From Butyrivibrio sp. M55 (GTDB lineage: Bacteria > Bacillota > Clostridia > Lachnospirales > Lachnospiraceae), in the NCBI RefSeq assembly GCF_900116865.1, contig NZ_FPCD01000004.1:124001-188000 (forward strand): a stretch of DNA of 64,000 nt. Direction: 5' to 3'. Each line of letters opens with the position of its first letter. Position 1 is the first letter of the stretch. Position numbers and translations under genes: made by a program. Below the pieces are notes generated by a model. The model ran no database searches and had not been told where the DNA came from. It saw nothing but the letters and a program-made list of their open reading frames with translations. This document shows, one piece after another, positions 52,114-60,829 of the stretch.

Positions 52114-52166
52114 AAAAGAGAGTACTTCTTGATTATGTGATATTTCCAAGAAGTACTCTTTGTTTT
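52114..52166. terminator. Terminator between NmrA-like and CPBP genes
   Basis: GAGTACTTCTTG (52120-52131) and CAAGAAGTACTC (52147-52158) form a perfect 12-bp stem extended by AAA/TTT pairs, then TTTGTTTTT. Confidence 0.88.
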
Positions 52167-52174
52167 TGGGAAAC

Positions 52175-52996
52175 TTAGTTTTCTACAGTCTGATAAACAT
52201 CTTTCATCTTACTGTCTCTGATAAGGTAAAGTCCCAGCAATACCGATACAATCAGAATCAGAATGGACTTAAGGATGATTCCGTTACCAAGCCATTCTCC
52301 GATGAGCACATCCATATCTTCTCTGTTAGCGTAGATCATAGGGTATACCATTAAACTGATGTCGAAGAGGTAGTGCAATACTATATTTCCCCATAGATTT
52401 CCTGTTCTTAAATAAAGTGCCGCTAAATAGAAACCGATTCCCACAGCATAAATGATCTGAGCGTATATAGGTGTCGGATTTGTTGCACCGTTAAGATTTG
52501 ATAAGTGCATTGCACCAAAAATAAGTGATGATAATGTCATTGCAAACAGATAGGAAGCTTTGCTTTTTCCAAAGGCTTTTTTGAAGAATGTAAGTAAGAA
52601 ACCTCTGGTGAGTAATTCTTCACGAATACCGGCACCTAAAAAAACAGTTATTAAGAACGAAATAACAGATTTTGTATCCATGAGCGGAGTGCCGTATTCT
52701 TTTATTGATCTATACATGTTTGTTATAAGATAGAATAATGTAACAGCAGTCATGACACTGCCAATAGTGAAAGTATCTTTAAAGCTTTTGAAAGAAAAAT
52801 GGAAAACACTTTTTTCTCCGAACCCGATTATCACTGCTGAGAGAATAGCAATGATCGAAAGCAGATAAACAATTTCCATTAATGATTTGTTAGTAATATT
52901 TGCTCGCTGAACAATTATTCCGGGAAGAGTAAATATCAGTATGAGTGCTAAAACGATGCCACCTAAATACTTTGTCAATCTTAAACTTGTTTTCAT
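52175..52996 (-). CDS. CPBP family intramembrane metalloprotease
   Basis: 273 residues, about eight hydrophobic helices. The CPBP (Abi) motifs are intact: REELLTRGFLL (EExxxR), FGAMHLS (FxxxH) and HYLFD. Proteins of this class cleave prenylated or other membrane substrates and sometimes confer bacteriocin self-immunity. It starts 1 bp after the stop of a PAP2 gene and should be translated with it. Confidence 0.9.
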   Translation of the reverse strand: MKTSLRLTKYLGGIVLALILIFTLPGIIVQRANITNKSLMEIVYLLSIIAILSAVIIGFGEKSVFHFSFKSFKDTFTIGSVMTAVTLFYLITNMYRSIKEYGTPLMDTKSVISFLITVFLGAGIREELLTRGFLLTFFKKAFGKSKASYLFAMTLSSLIFGAMHLSNLNGATNPTPIYAQIIYAVGIGFYLAALYLRTGNLWGNIVLHYLFDISLMVYPMIYANREDMDVLIGEWLGNGIILKSILILIVSVLLGLYLIRDSKMKDVYQTVEN

Positions 52997-52997
52997 A

Positions 52998-53558
52998 TTA
53001 TTTGTCCTTTACTTTTTTTCTAAAAATATTGATGAGTGCGTCAATTATCAAAAAGCTCAAAACACCGCTCAAAGTGCCTGTAAGGATTCCACCGATAACG
53101 TCCGTCGGCCAGTGAGCAAATAAGTATAAACGGCTGAAGGCAACTATGGATGCAACCGCAAGGGTAGGTATTCCGAATCTCTTATTACTTAAGAACACTG
53201 CCGTTGCCATTGCAAAAAATGTACTTGAATGACCTGATGGGAAAGAGTGGCTATGAGGGAGCTCTATTAGCATTTTCACACCGGGTTCCAGCCAACAAGG
53301 TCTGCATCTCATGATAAAAGGCTTCATGCCGCAGTTTACTATGAGTATGGAAATGAATAATGCAAGATATATCTGAATCCCTATCCTTCTTGTTTTGGGA
53401 AAGATAATCGATACAAATATCAAAATCGAAATTATGGGAGCTGAATTAGTGAAAAATAACATAATCGAATCTAATATCGGATTATGAATGCTTTGCAAAA
53501 AGTGTAGGAATCTAAGTTCCCAATCAAAATAAAAAACTGTACCTAAATCCTGTGGCAT
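52998..53558 (-). CDS. PAP2 family membrane phosphatase (copy 1)
   Basis: 186 residues, about six helices. The three phosphatase blocks are complete: KPFIMRCRP (KxxxxxxRP), FPSGH, and SRLYLFAHWPTDVIGG. Such enzymes remove phosphate from lipids such as undecaprenyl pyrophosphate, phosphatidate or phosphatidylglycerol phosphate. It is a close paralogue of the gene at 53753-54325 on the same strand, with highly similar sequence through the active-site region. AAAGGAGAC lies before the ATG. Confidence 0.92.
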   Translation of the reverse strand: MPQDLGTVFYFDWELRFLHFLQSIHNPILDSIMLFFTNSAPIISILIFVSIIFPKTRRIGIQIYLALFISILIVNCGMKPFIMRCRPCWLEPGVKMLIELPHSHSFPSGHSSTFFAMATAVFLSNKRFGIPTLAVASIVAFSRLYLFAHWPTDVIGGILTGTLSGVLSFLIIDALINIFRKKVKDK

Positions 53559-53698
53559 ATTCTGTCTCCTTTAAATGCTATGATTGTCATACTATTATTA
53601 TCGTACTACGTTTGACGTGGTATTCGATCTGAACAGTAATATACTACGACAGACAAGGTATGTCAACATCTTTTTAAAATATTGCATAACATATAAAA

Positions 53699-53729
53699 AA
53701 GCAAAGGCGCATATTTGCTACCTTTGCTT
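53699..53729 (-). terminator. Terminator of PAP2 copy 2
   Basis: On the minus strand, AAGCAAAGG and CCTTTGCTT form a 9-bp stem followed by TTTTTTAT. The same AAAGCAAAGG core recurs in hairpins at 54467 and 60830. Confidence 0.78.
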
Positions 53730-53752
53730 CTATGGATGCGGTAATTGTTTAA

Positions 53753-54325
53753 TTATCTTCTTCTTCGTTTTTTCTTTTTGAATAATCCTGAGAAAGGATT
53801 GGTGATTTTATAGCTGATCTTGCCGCTTACAAAACCTGTGATGATTCCTCCTACTACATCCGTCGGCCAGTGAACAAATAAGTACATACGACTGAACGCT
53901 ACTATTGAAGCAAGTGCAAGAGCGGGGATTCCGAGTTTCTTGTCTTTCAGATACAGTGCCGTTGCCATTGCAAAAAATGCATTTGTATGTCCCGACGGGA
54001 AGGAATAATCGTGCGGAACAGGAATGAGCAGTGGTATGTTCGGTTCCAGCCAACAAGGTCTGCATCTCTTGACAAAAGGTTTTATACCTACGTTTACGAT
54101 CAGTACAGAGATAACTACGGCAATTGCCATTTGAATGCCATATTTCCTGGTCTTTGGAATAATAATAAGAGCAAGTAAAAACAATGCGATAAGTATAGTT
54201 TTATCACCCAAACCGGTGAAAAAAAGCATTTTTTTGTCCAATTCCGGGGTGTGTATAGTTTGTAAGTGGTGCAGGAATTCTAATTCCCAATTCATATAAA
54301 AAATATTGCCAATGTTTTCCGGCAT
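53753..54325 (-). CDS. PAP2 family membrane phosphatase (copy 2)
   Basis: 190 residues. Catalytic blocks KPFVKRCRP, FPSGH and SRMYLFVHWPTDVVGG are intact. It differs from copy 1 in ending with a very basic tail KKKRRRR. The two genes are tandem but separated by 194 bp containing a terminator, so they are transcribed separately. They look like a local duplication. Substrate unknown; a cell-envelope lipid phosphate is likely. Confidence 0.92.
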   Translation of the reverse strand: MPENIGNIFYMNWELEFLHHLQTIHTPELDKKMLFFTGLGDKTILIALFLLALIIIPKTRKYGIQMAIAVVISVLIVNVGIKPFVKRCRPCWLEPNIPLLIPVPHDYSFPSGHTNAFFAMATALYLKDKKLGIPALALASIVAFSRMYLFVHWPTDVVGGIITGFVSGKISYKITNPFSGLFKKKKRRRR

Positions 54326-54466
54326 AGTTCATGTTCCTTTCTTAACAGTTTCTTAACTATTATATTATTACGATAATACAAAAGTATTTCAACAGTCTTT
54401 GGTAAGTTATAGTATTGAGGTTGTAAATAATTATGTAATAGCAGATAGAATATGTTATTATATAAA

Positions 54467-54510
54467 AGAAAGCAAAGGCGCTTACAATTTCGTAGGTGCC
54501 TTTGCTTTCT
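54467..54510 (+). promoter_or_regulatory. Leader hairpin before the RelA/SpoT-type gene
   Basis: AGAAAGCAAAGGCGC (54467-54481) and GTGCCTTTGCTTTCT (54496-54510) form a 15-bp stem with one G-U and a 14-nt loop, ending 9 bp before the GTAGGAGG ribosome site. There is no long T run, so it may be a translational or stability element. Confidence 0.65.
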
Positions 54511-54528
54511 TTGTAGGAGGATGGGGAA

Positions 54529-55518
54529 ATGATCACATTAAATGATTACTTATATTCAGGGGATACGGTACTAAAGATCTTGCAGCGATACTATGTGGAT
54601 CTGAAAGAGGATGCGAAACATACTCAGAACAATATGGATAAGATTCATTGCAATTTTCTTTTGCGTCAGCTTGAACTTTTGCAGCATAACGATTTCCTGA
54701 CATCGCAGTCACAGAGGCTGAGAGAGTTCTATAAATATATGTCTGTTGAATATCCTTATCTTGCGTTTACGTTTAAGGGCAGGATCAAGTCCATAATAAG
54801 GGCCGAGCAGAAATTCAACGGAAATATTGTTGAGACAGTATGTGACTATTACAACAAGAACGGAAAATTTCCAAATGTATGCGAGGTTAAGCAGCATATG
54901 GGGGCAATAAGGGATCTTATCGCGTACCGCATAGTTATATCCATGCCTTCATGTCATTTGGATGAAGGCGAAGACAGGGAAGAGGTAGAGTTAAAGTATC
55001 TGTATAAGATTGCAAATGAGCTTCCCGGCTTTTTGGAAGAAAATGGATTTACGGCAGAGATATACGGAATACCGGGATGTGAGCCGTCAGAGCTTATTGA
55101 GGAATCGCTCAGGCCGTATTATAGGGACTATATCAAGAATCCAAGCCCCTATGGTTACAAGTCTTTGCACATTACTTTTTACGATAATCAGTCGAGGTCG
55201 TATCTTGAAGTTCAGCTTCGCACAAAGCAGATGGACGATTACGCTGAGATAGGACCCGCGCATCATCTTGGATATGAAAAGAGGCAGGATAAGGAGCGAA
55301 GCAGAAGATACAAGATTCCTATGGGAGAGTGTGTATATTTTGATGAAGCCTATGAAAGGGGAATGAAACTGCAGGAGCTGGATCTTTCAAAAGTTGATGT
55401 GAATATGTTCGGAGCAGTTAATAATCAGCTTGTAAACGACGGTTGCGGCTTGTACAGAGGAAGACTCATCTTGCCGTTTGAGCATCTTTCGAGGTTTCAG
55501 AATGACATAATCGATTGA
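54529..55518 (+). CDS. RelA/SpoT-domain protein (stand-alone alarmone synthetase-like)
   Basis: 329 residues, larger than the usual small alarmone synthetase (about 210). The synthetase core spans about 70-250: FKGRIKSIIRAEQKF, IRDLIAYRIVI (Asp for Mg2+), GYKSLHITFYD, and YLEVQLRTKQMDDYAEIGPAHHLGYE. No HD hydrolase domain and no TGS/ACT domains are present. It may make (p)ppGpp or a related nucleotide. The roles of the N-terminal 70 residues and C-terminal 70 residues are unknown. GTAGGAGG is 7 bp before the ATG. Confidence 0.85.
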   Translation: MITLNDYLYSGDTVLKILQRYYVDLKEDAKHTQNNMDKIHCNFLLRQLELLQHNDFLTSQSQRLREFYKYMSVEYPYLAFTFKGRIKSIIRAEQKFNGNIVETVCDYYNKNGKFPNVCEVKQHMGAIRDLIAYRIVISMPSCHLDEGEDREEVELKYLYKIANELPGFLEENGFTAEIYGIPGCEPSELIEESLRPYYRDYIKNPSPYGYKSLHITFYDNQSRSYLEVQLRTKQMDDYAEIGPAHHLGYEKRQDKERSRRYKIPMGECVYFDEAYERGMKLQELDLSKVDVNMFGAVNNQLVNDGCGLYRGRLILPFEHLSRFQNDIID

Positions 55519-55578
55519 AAAAAATATTTGGCAAATGTCATTATAGTATTTTTAAGGCGACAGGTTTTTTTGTAAAAA

Positions 55579-55622
55579 TTGACAGTTGCTAAAAAGAAAA
55601 TAATCTGTATACTTGTATACAA
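55579..55622 (+). promoter_or_regulatory. Promoter and operator of the amino-acid ABC operon
   Basis: TTGACA (55579-55584), a 16-bp spacer and TAATCT (55601-55606) make a fair promoter. Immediately after it comes TGTATAC-TT-GTATACA (55607-55622), overlapping the palindrome TTGTATACAA. The 14 bases ATACTTGTATACAA (55609-55622) also occur in the leader of the aminotransferase at 27180. Confidence 0.6.
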
Positions 55623-55624
55623 AC

Positions 55625-55744
55625 AAGGGCGTTTTGATTCACTTAGTGTTTCAGAGCGCCTTTCTTCATAACAATTTTTCTGCAAAGATATAAGAGACAA
55701 CGGCGTTTCGGATTTTTTTCGGAGCGCCGTTCTTTTATATCTTT
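55625..55744 (+). promoter_or_regulatory. Two-hairpin leader of the amino-acid ABC operon
   Basis: Hairpin 1: AAGGGCGTTTTGA (55625-55637) with TCAGAGCGCCTTT (55651-55663), 13 bp with G-U pairs, then TTC. Hairpin 2: AAAGATATAA ... AACGGCG (55684-55705) with CGCCGTT ... TTATATCTTT (55725-55744). No T-box consensus or known riboswitch core was found. The transporter starts 55 bp further on. Confidence 0.6.
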
Positions 55745-55798
55745 CCCTAAAAGGGGATCCGAAAACGCTCAGAGATGAGCTTAGAAAGGTAACAAGCA

Positions 55799-56527
55799 AT
55801 GGCAATGATCAAACTGGAAAATGTAAATAAAAATTTTGGCGATCTTCATGTTCTTAAGAATGTGAATCTCGAAGTTGCGGAGGGCGAAAAGCTGGTAATC
55901 ATCGGACCTTCCGGTTCGGGAAAATCGACAACGGTGCGTTGCATGAATTTTCTTGAGGTTCCAAGCAGCGGACATGTTTACATAAACGGAACGGAGCTTA
56001 CGACCAAGAATAAGACAAAGGTTGTAAGGGACAATACTTCGATGGTGTTTCAGCAGTTCAATCTTTATCCGCATATAACGGTGCTGAAGAATCTGACACT
56101 TGCTCCCATAAAGCTACAGCATAAGTCAAAGAAAGATGCCGAGGAACTAGCATATCATTACCTTGATATAGTCGGACTTAAAGACAAGGCAGATGTGTAT
56201 CCGACAACACTTTCCGGTGGACAGCAGCAGAGAATAGCAATCGCAAGGGCGCTGTGTTCGCAGAGTAAGATCATTCTTTTTGACGAACCCACATCGGCAC
56301 TTGACCCTGAAACAATTCAGGAAGTTCTGGATGTAATGATAAAGCTTGCAAAAGAAAACATAACAATGGTAGTTGTGACTCATGAGATGGGATTTGCAAG
56401 ACAGGTAGCTGACAGAGTGATATTCATGGAAGACGGACAGATCATAGAGTCCGGAACTCCGGAGCACTTTTTCAATAATCCCGAAAGCGACAGAGTAAAG
56501 CAGTTTTTGGGAAAGATAATCAGGTAA
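55799..56527 (+). CDS. Polar amino-acid ABC transporter ATP-binding protein (GlnQ type)
   Basis: 242 residues. Walker [11 protein letters not shown] (about 37-46), Q-loop [13 protein letters not shown] signature [15 protein letters not shown], Walker [13 protein letters not shown], and H-loop [20 protein letters not shown] and the TLAPIK region mark the polar amino-acid (PAAT) ATPases. It powers the permeases encoded at 57486 and 58204. Confidence 0.96.
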   Translation: MAMIKLENVNKNFGDLHVLKNVNLEVAEGEKLVIIGPSGSGKSTTVRCMNFLEVPSSGHVYINGTELTTKNKTKVVRDNTSMVFQQFNLYPHITVLKNLTLAPIKLQHKSKKDAEELAYHYLDIVGLKDKADVYPTTLSGGQQQRIAIARALCSQSKIILFDEPTSALDPETIQEVLDVMIKLAKENITMVVVTHEMGFARQVADRVIFMEDGQIIESGTPEHFFNNPESDRVKQFLGKIIR

Positions 56528-56555
56528 TATCAGGTAATACGAGGAGGAAGCAGTT

Positions 56556-57446
56556 ATGAAAAGAAAGATTTTAAGCATGGTATTTGCAGGTGTAATGAGC
56601 TTATTGCTCGTTGCATGCGGAGGCGAAGGTACAGGTGAAGCATCAAGTGATACTACGGCGTCTCCTGCATCGGAAAGTACATCGGCCGAGGTAGCCGGAG
56701 AAGATGTGCAGGCAATTATCGATAGAGGAGTTTTGAAAGTTGGTGTAAAGAACGCTGTAATGGGATTTGGCTATGAAGATCCGCTTACAGGTGAGTATTC
56801 GGGACTTGAGATAGAACTTGCCAAAGCGCTCGCCGAGAAGCTTGGCGTAGAGGCTGAGTTTACGGCGGTTACGGCAGCTACAAGAACAGAGCTTCTTGAT
56901 TCGGGAGATATTGATTGCGTACTTGCCACATTCACTATTACCGATGAGAGAAAAGAAAGCTGGGATTTCACAACACCGTATTATACGGATCATGTAAGCG
57001 TACTTGTTGAGGACGCAAAGGGAATCAAGACACTTGAAGATCTTATGGATAAAAAAGTCGGTGTATCATCCGGTTCAACATCAGCTAAATCACTTGTAAA
57101 AGCAATGATCGAAAAAGGTCTTATAAGCGGCGACGGATTTGATGAAGAGAGTTTTGATCCCGCAACATGGACAACCGGAGTTAAGTTCCAGCAGTATGAT
57201 GACTATCCGACAATCTCAACGGCATTAAGTGCAGGTGAAATTGATGCGTTCTGCGTAGATAAGTCTATTCTTGCCATCTACAAGACAGAAGGAAGATCAT
57301 ATATCGATGCGGAATTCGCACCTCAGGAATATGGTATTGCTACAACAAAAGGTTCGGGACTTTCAAAGACAGCAGAGGAACTTATTGCAGAGAAATTGGC
57401 TGATGGAACGATCGATAAGCTCGTTTCCGAGAACGGACTTGATTAA
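56556..57446 (+). CDS. Amino-acid ABC transporter substrate-binding lipoprotein
   Basis: 296 residues. Lipobox LVAC (acylated Cys at about 21) after MKRKILSMVFAGVMSL. A Thr/Ser/Glu-rich spacer (23-50) precedes the SBP_bac_3 domain: VLKVGVKNAVMGFGYEDPLTGEYSGLEIELAKAL, then DCVLATFTITDERKESWDFTTPYY. It lacks the strict charged signature I would need to name the amino acid; glutamate/glutamine or a related polar residue is likely. GAGGAGG precedes the ATG. Confidence 0.94.
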   Translation: MKRKILSMVFAGVMSLLLVACGGEGTGEASSDTTASPASESTSAEVAGEDVQAIIDRGVLKVGVKNAVMGFGYEDPLTGEYSGLEIELAKALAEKLGVEAEFTAVTAATRTELLDSGDIDCVLATFTITDERKESWDFTTPYYTDHVSVLVEDAKGIKTLEDLMDKKVGVSSGSTSAKSLVKAMIEKGLISGDGFDEESFDPATWTTGVKFQQYDDYPTISTALSAGEIDAFCVDKSILAIYKTEGRSYIDAEFAPQEYGIATTKGSGLSKTAEELIAEKLADGTIDKLVSENGLD

Positions 57447-57485
57447 GACAGAACTGATTTAAAGAAGAAACATTGGAGGACCGGT

Positions 57486-58202
57486 ATGTCAGGATTATTT
57501 TCTCCGAGAGCATGGAACAAAATATGGCTTTATAAAGATACATTCCTGCTTGGATTTTTAAATACTATAAAAACAGCATTTGTTGCACTTTTGATTGCGC
57601 TTGCACTTGGTATCATTTTTGGACTTATGGCAACTAGCGGAAAGAAGATACTAAAGGCAATAAGCAGGATGTATGTGGAGGTAATCCAGAACACACCGGT
57701 TCTGTTACAGATGTGCTTTTTGTACTACGCGCTTGCGTTTGCGGGACACAGCCCCGGAATAATAGTGACAGGTTTTCTGGCACTTGGCATATATACAGGT
57801 GCTTACATGGCAGAGGTAATAAGGACGGGAATCGAATCTGTACCCAAAGGACAGTTCGAAGCCGCGCAGGCACAGGGATTCGGATATGCCGCTCAGATGT
57901 TTTACATCATAATCCCTCAGAGTATAAAGGTAATTTTGCCGCCAATGACAAACGTTGTTGTGAATATGATAAAGAATACGTCTTGCCTTTACATAGTAGG
58001 TGGTGCGGATCTTCTTTCTCTTACATACAGCTTTGTGACGGGAGAAAATACAGGCGGATCCTATGCTCCCGCATATATTGTATGCGGTGCGATCTTCTTT
58101 TTGATCTGTTTCCCATTGTCATCTTTTGCATCAATGTGGGAAACATCGCTTAAAAAGAGAGACAGCAAAGTATTCCAAAACGGCAGACCGAAGGAGGCAT
58201 GA
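57486..58202 (+). CDS. Amino-acid ABC transporter permease (first)
   Basis: 238 residues of the HisM/GlnP class with five or so helices. The EAA loop is EAAQAQGFGYAAQMFYIIIPQ (about 120-140). It is preceded by the IRTGIESVPKGQFEA block typical of the family. GGAGG lies 7 bp before the ATG. It forms a heterodimer with the next permease, 1 bp downstream. Confidence 0.95.
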   Translation: MSGLFSPRAWNKIWLYKDTFLLGFLNTIKTAFVALLIALALGIIFGLMATSGKKILKAISRMYVEVIQNTPVLLQMCFLYYALAFAGHSPGIIVTGFLALGIYTGAYMAEVIRTGIESVPKGQFEAAQAQGFGYAAQMFYIIIPQSIKVILPPMTNVVVNMIKNTSCLYIVGGADLLSLTYSFVTGENTGGSYAPAYIVCGAIFFLICFPLSSFASMWETSLKKRDSKVFQNGRPKEA

Positions 58203-58203
58203 T

Positions 58204-58941
58204 ATGGGTACATTAGGAAACAGTTTTTCAATGCTAAAAAATCCTGCAATATTAAAGTTCATAATGCAAGGTGTGCTCTTTACCATGATCATCTCGGTCG
58301 CTGCGGTTCTTTTCAGCATAGTTATCGGAACCGGACTGGCACTACTTAGAAACTATTGCACAAATAAAAAGACAGGAATACTGAAGGTGCTTTCTGTCAT
58401 ATACATTGAGCTTTTCAGAAATACTCCGCTACTGTTCTGGATATTTATATGCGTTGTTTTTTGCCCTGTTCCCGGATTTGCAAATAAGCAGATGTTCGGG
58501 CTCTCATCGGTAAATAACAAGCTTTTGTTCAAAGCAACCGTTGCACTTATTTTGTATACGTCGGGTGTTATTGCGGAGATTGTAAGAGGCGGCCTTAACT
58601 CGGTTGCAAGCGGACAGGTTGAAGCAGGATATTCACAGGGCTTTTCGATGCTTCAGATATTGTGGTATATAGTGCTTCCCCAGACTTTCAGATCGATAAT
58701 TCCGACACTGCTCAGTCAGGTCATAACAACGATTAAAGACAGTTCATTCCTTGCAAATGTGGCGGTAATCGAACTTATGGCAAGGACAAAACAGGTGCTG
58801 TCATCGGCAAACAGATACAACGGTCTTAATGCCATCAATGTCTCAGATGTATTTGTTTTGTTCGGAGTTGCGGCAGCAATTTATTTCGTTATAAATTTCA
58901 GTATCTCCATGACGGTAAGGAATATGCAGAAAGCAAGGTAG
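58204..58941 (+). CDS. Amino-acid ABC transporter permease (second)
   Basis: 245 residues from MGTLGNSFSML. The start follows the previous stop by 1 bp; AAGGAGG lies 8 bp upstream. EIVRGGLNSVASGQVEAGYSQGFSMLQILWYIVLPQ is the EAA-containing loop. Together with the first permease it makes the membrane channel of this ATP-driven importer. Confidence 0.95.
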   Translation: MGTLGNSFSMLKNPAILKFIMQGVLFTMIISVAAVLFSIVIGTGLALLRNYCTNKKTGILKVLSVIYIELFRNTPLLFWIFICVVFCPVPGFANKQMFGLSSVNNKLLFKATVALILYTSGVIAEIVRGGLNSVASGQVEAGYSQGFSMLQILWYIVLPQTFRSIIPTLLSQVITTIKDSSFLANVAVIELMARTKQVLSSANRYNGLNAINVSDVFVLFGVAAAIYFVINFSISMTVRNMQKAR

Positions 58942-58948
58942 GATGATT

Positions 58949-59542
58949 ATGGATAAATATGTTATTACTATTTCAAGGCAGTTTGGGGCACTTGGAAGAA
59001 CGATAGCCCAGCATATGGCGATGGAACTGGGAATAGATTATTTTGACAGGGACATTGTCGAGGAGACAGCGATGCGCATGGGACTTCCCGTTTCGGAGAT
59101 AAGCAAAGAAGAGGAGCGTGCGGGAGGTTTTTTTGCAGAAAAAAGATATCCTCTCGGTATGGGACCTGTTAGCATGCAGGAAGAGCTTTTTCTTATCCAG
59201 AGCAATATAATCAAAGACTTTGCGGCGATGCAATCATGTATTATTGTCGGAAGATGCGGAGATTATTGCCTCAGAAATGCAGACAGGGCGCTACATGTAT
59301 ATGTTTATGCTCCCTATGAAAAGAGACTTGAAAATTGTACATCGATTCTGGGTATGGATGAAAAGACCGCACGAGATATGATAAAGGATGTAGATAAGGC
59401 ACGTGATAATTACAGGAAAAAATACTGTAAAGATATGGCGGGTGTCTTTGACAACAGAGATATATGTATAGATTCGAGTAAATTCGGAGCTGAAGCTACG
59501 GCCAAGATTCTATGCGGCATAGCAAGGAGTGTTTTTAATTAA
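58949..59542 (+). CDS. Cytidylate kinase-like protein
   Basis: 197 residues from MDKYVITISRQFGALG; the ATG at 58949 has better spacing from AAGGTAGG than one two codons earlier. The P-loop region is degenerate, ISRQFGALGRTIA, as in the cytidylate-kinase-like family PF13189 (which also lacks the classical GxxGxGKS). DYFDRDIVEETA and CIIVGRCGDYCLR are the other family blocks. Substrate unknown. It follows the transporter operon by 7 bp and may be read through from it. Confidence 0.85.
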   Translation: MDKYVITISRQFGALGRTIAQHMAMELGIDYFDRDIVEETAMRMGLPVSEISKEEERAGGFFAEKRYPLGMGPVSMQEELFLIQSNIIKDFAAMQSCIIVGRCGDYCLRNADRALHVYVYAPYEKRLENCTSILGMDEKTARDMIKDVDKARDNYRKKYCKDMAGVFDNRDICIDSSKFGAEATAKILCGIARSVFN

Positions 59543-59545
59543 AAA

Positions 59546-60829
59546 ATGAAAAATGAGAGAGTACATCTTCCGCATATAGGGATGAGGATAATAAAATCGG
59601 CGATTGGAGTTCTTATCTGCTTTGTGATATATTTTTTGCGCGGAAAGCAGGGAACGCCGTTTTATTCTGCACTCGCGGTACTTTGGTGTATACAGAACCA
59701 GACAAAGAATACTGTAAATAATGCAATCCAGCGCACTATAGGCACATTTATAGGAGCGGTGTACGGACTCATCTATATATTGTTAAAGCAGAATATCTTC
59801 AATTTCGGAGACAGTTTTTTACACTACTGTATCATCTCATTGGCGCTGATACCTATTATCTACACCACTGTTGTGATAAAGCAAAAGAAGGCGTCGTACT
59901 TTTCCTGCGTAGTATTCTTGAGTATAGTTGTGAATCATTTGCTGGATGAAAATCCTTATATTTTTGTACTGAACAGATCACTTGATACGCTGATCGGAAT
60001 ATTCGTAGGTTTAATCCTTAATTCAATCTCTTTTCACGGAAAACTTGATAAGGAAACGCTGTTCGTTGTAAATATGGATAACTCAATGGACGGATTGTCG
60101 GGCGGAGTAACGCCTTACAGTAAGGTTATTATGAATGGCATGCTGGAAAAAGGTATGAAGCTGTCGTTTATGACACTCAGAACTCCTGCGGGATTTCTTG
60201 AGGGAATGCCTGAGATAAAGCCGTCGCTTCCCATAATCGCGATGGACGGAGCAATATTATATGATGTAAAAGAGAACAGATATCCCAAGGTATACATTAT
60301 CTCAGCCGAGCATGCAGGCGAGATTGAGAAGTTTATCACTGAGCGTGGGTTTAATATTTTTACGACAGTTATACTCGAAGATGTCCTTATTATCTATTAT
60401 AACGAGCTTGTAAATGATGCGGAAAAAGATATTTACGAGAAGATGCACAAGTCGCCTTACCGAAACTATCTTAACAAGAAGCGTCCCTGTGATCATGCGG
60501 TTGTTTATATGATGAGTATAGACAAGACGGAGAAGATAGAGAAGCTTGTCGGTGAGATAAAAGAGAGCGACGTATATGATGAACTTAAGATTTTGTCATA
60601 TCCTTCGCGCGAATATAAAGGCTACTCTTATATAAAGATTTACAGCAAAAATGCTTCCGTAAAGAATATGACGGATTATCTGATGAATGCGGAAGAAATT
60701 AAGACGGTCGTGACGCTTAGCGACAATGATAGAAATAAAGCGGATTATAGATGCTCGTCCTGCGATGAGATGGTGCGGAAGATGCACCGGTTGTTTTACA
60801 ACAGCAAAACGTGTATTATTAATTCATAG
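59546..60829 (+). CDS. FUSC-like membrane protein fused to a degenerate Cof-type HAD domain
   Basis: 427 residues. About six membrane helices (13-160; IIKSAIGVLICFVIYFL, AIQRTIGTFIGAVYGLIYILL, RSLDTLIGIFVGLIL) resemble the aromatic-acid exporter/FUSC family (DUF939). From residue 172 follows a HAD-like domain: VNMDNSMDGLSGGVTPYSK aligns with the DxDGT motif, but the nucleophilic Asp is Asn176. SLPIIAMDGAILYD is the Cof-type second block. The C-terminal Cof lysine/aspartate motifs are unclear. No good ribosome site is adjacent. It probably senses or regulates rather than dephosphorylates. Confidence 0.75.
   Translation: MKNERVHLPHIGMRIIKSAIGVLICFVIYFLRGKQGTPFYSALAVLWCIQNQTKNTVNNAIQRTIGTFIGAVYGLIYILLKQNIFNFGDSFLHYCIISLALIPIIYTTVVIKQKKASYFSCVVFLSIVVNHLLDENPYIFVLNRSLDTLIGIFVGLILNSISFHGKLDKETLFVVNMDNSMDGLSGGVTPYSKVIMNGMLEKGMKLSFMTLRTPAGFLEGMPEIKPSLPIIAMDGAILYDVKENRYPKVYIISAEHAGEIEKFITERGFNIFTTVILEDVLIIYYNELVNDAEKDIYEKMHKSPYRNYLNKKRPCDHAVVYMMSIDKTEKIEKLVGEIKESDVYDELKILSYPSREYKGYSYIKIYSKNASVKNMTDYLMNAEEIKTVVTLSDNDRNKADYRCSSCDEMVRKMHRLFYNSKTCIINS

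Noticed and set aside
55600..55799. T-box riboswitch in the leader of the amino-acid transporter
   Set aside because: The T-box sequence TGGNACCGCG and the Stem I specifier loop are not visible, so only two unassigned hairpins are reported.
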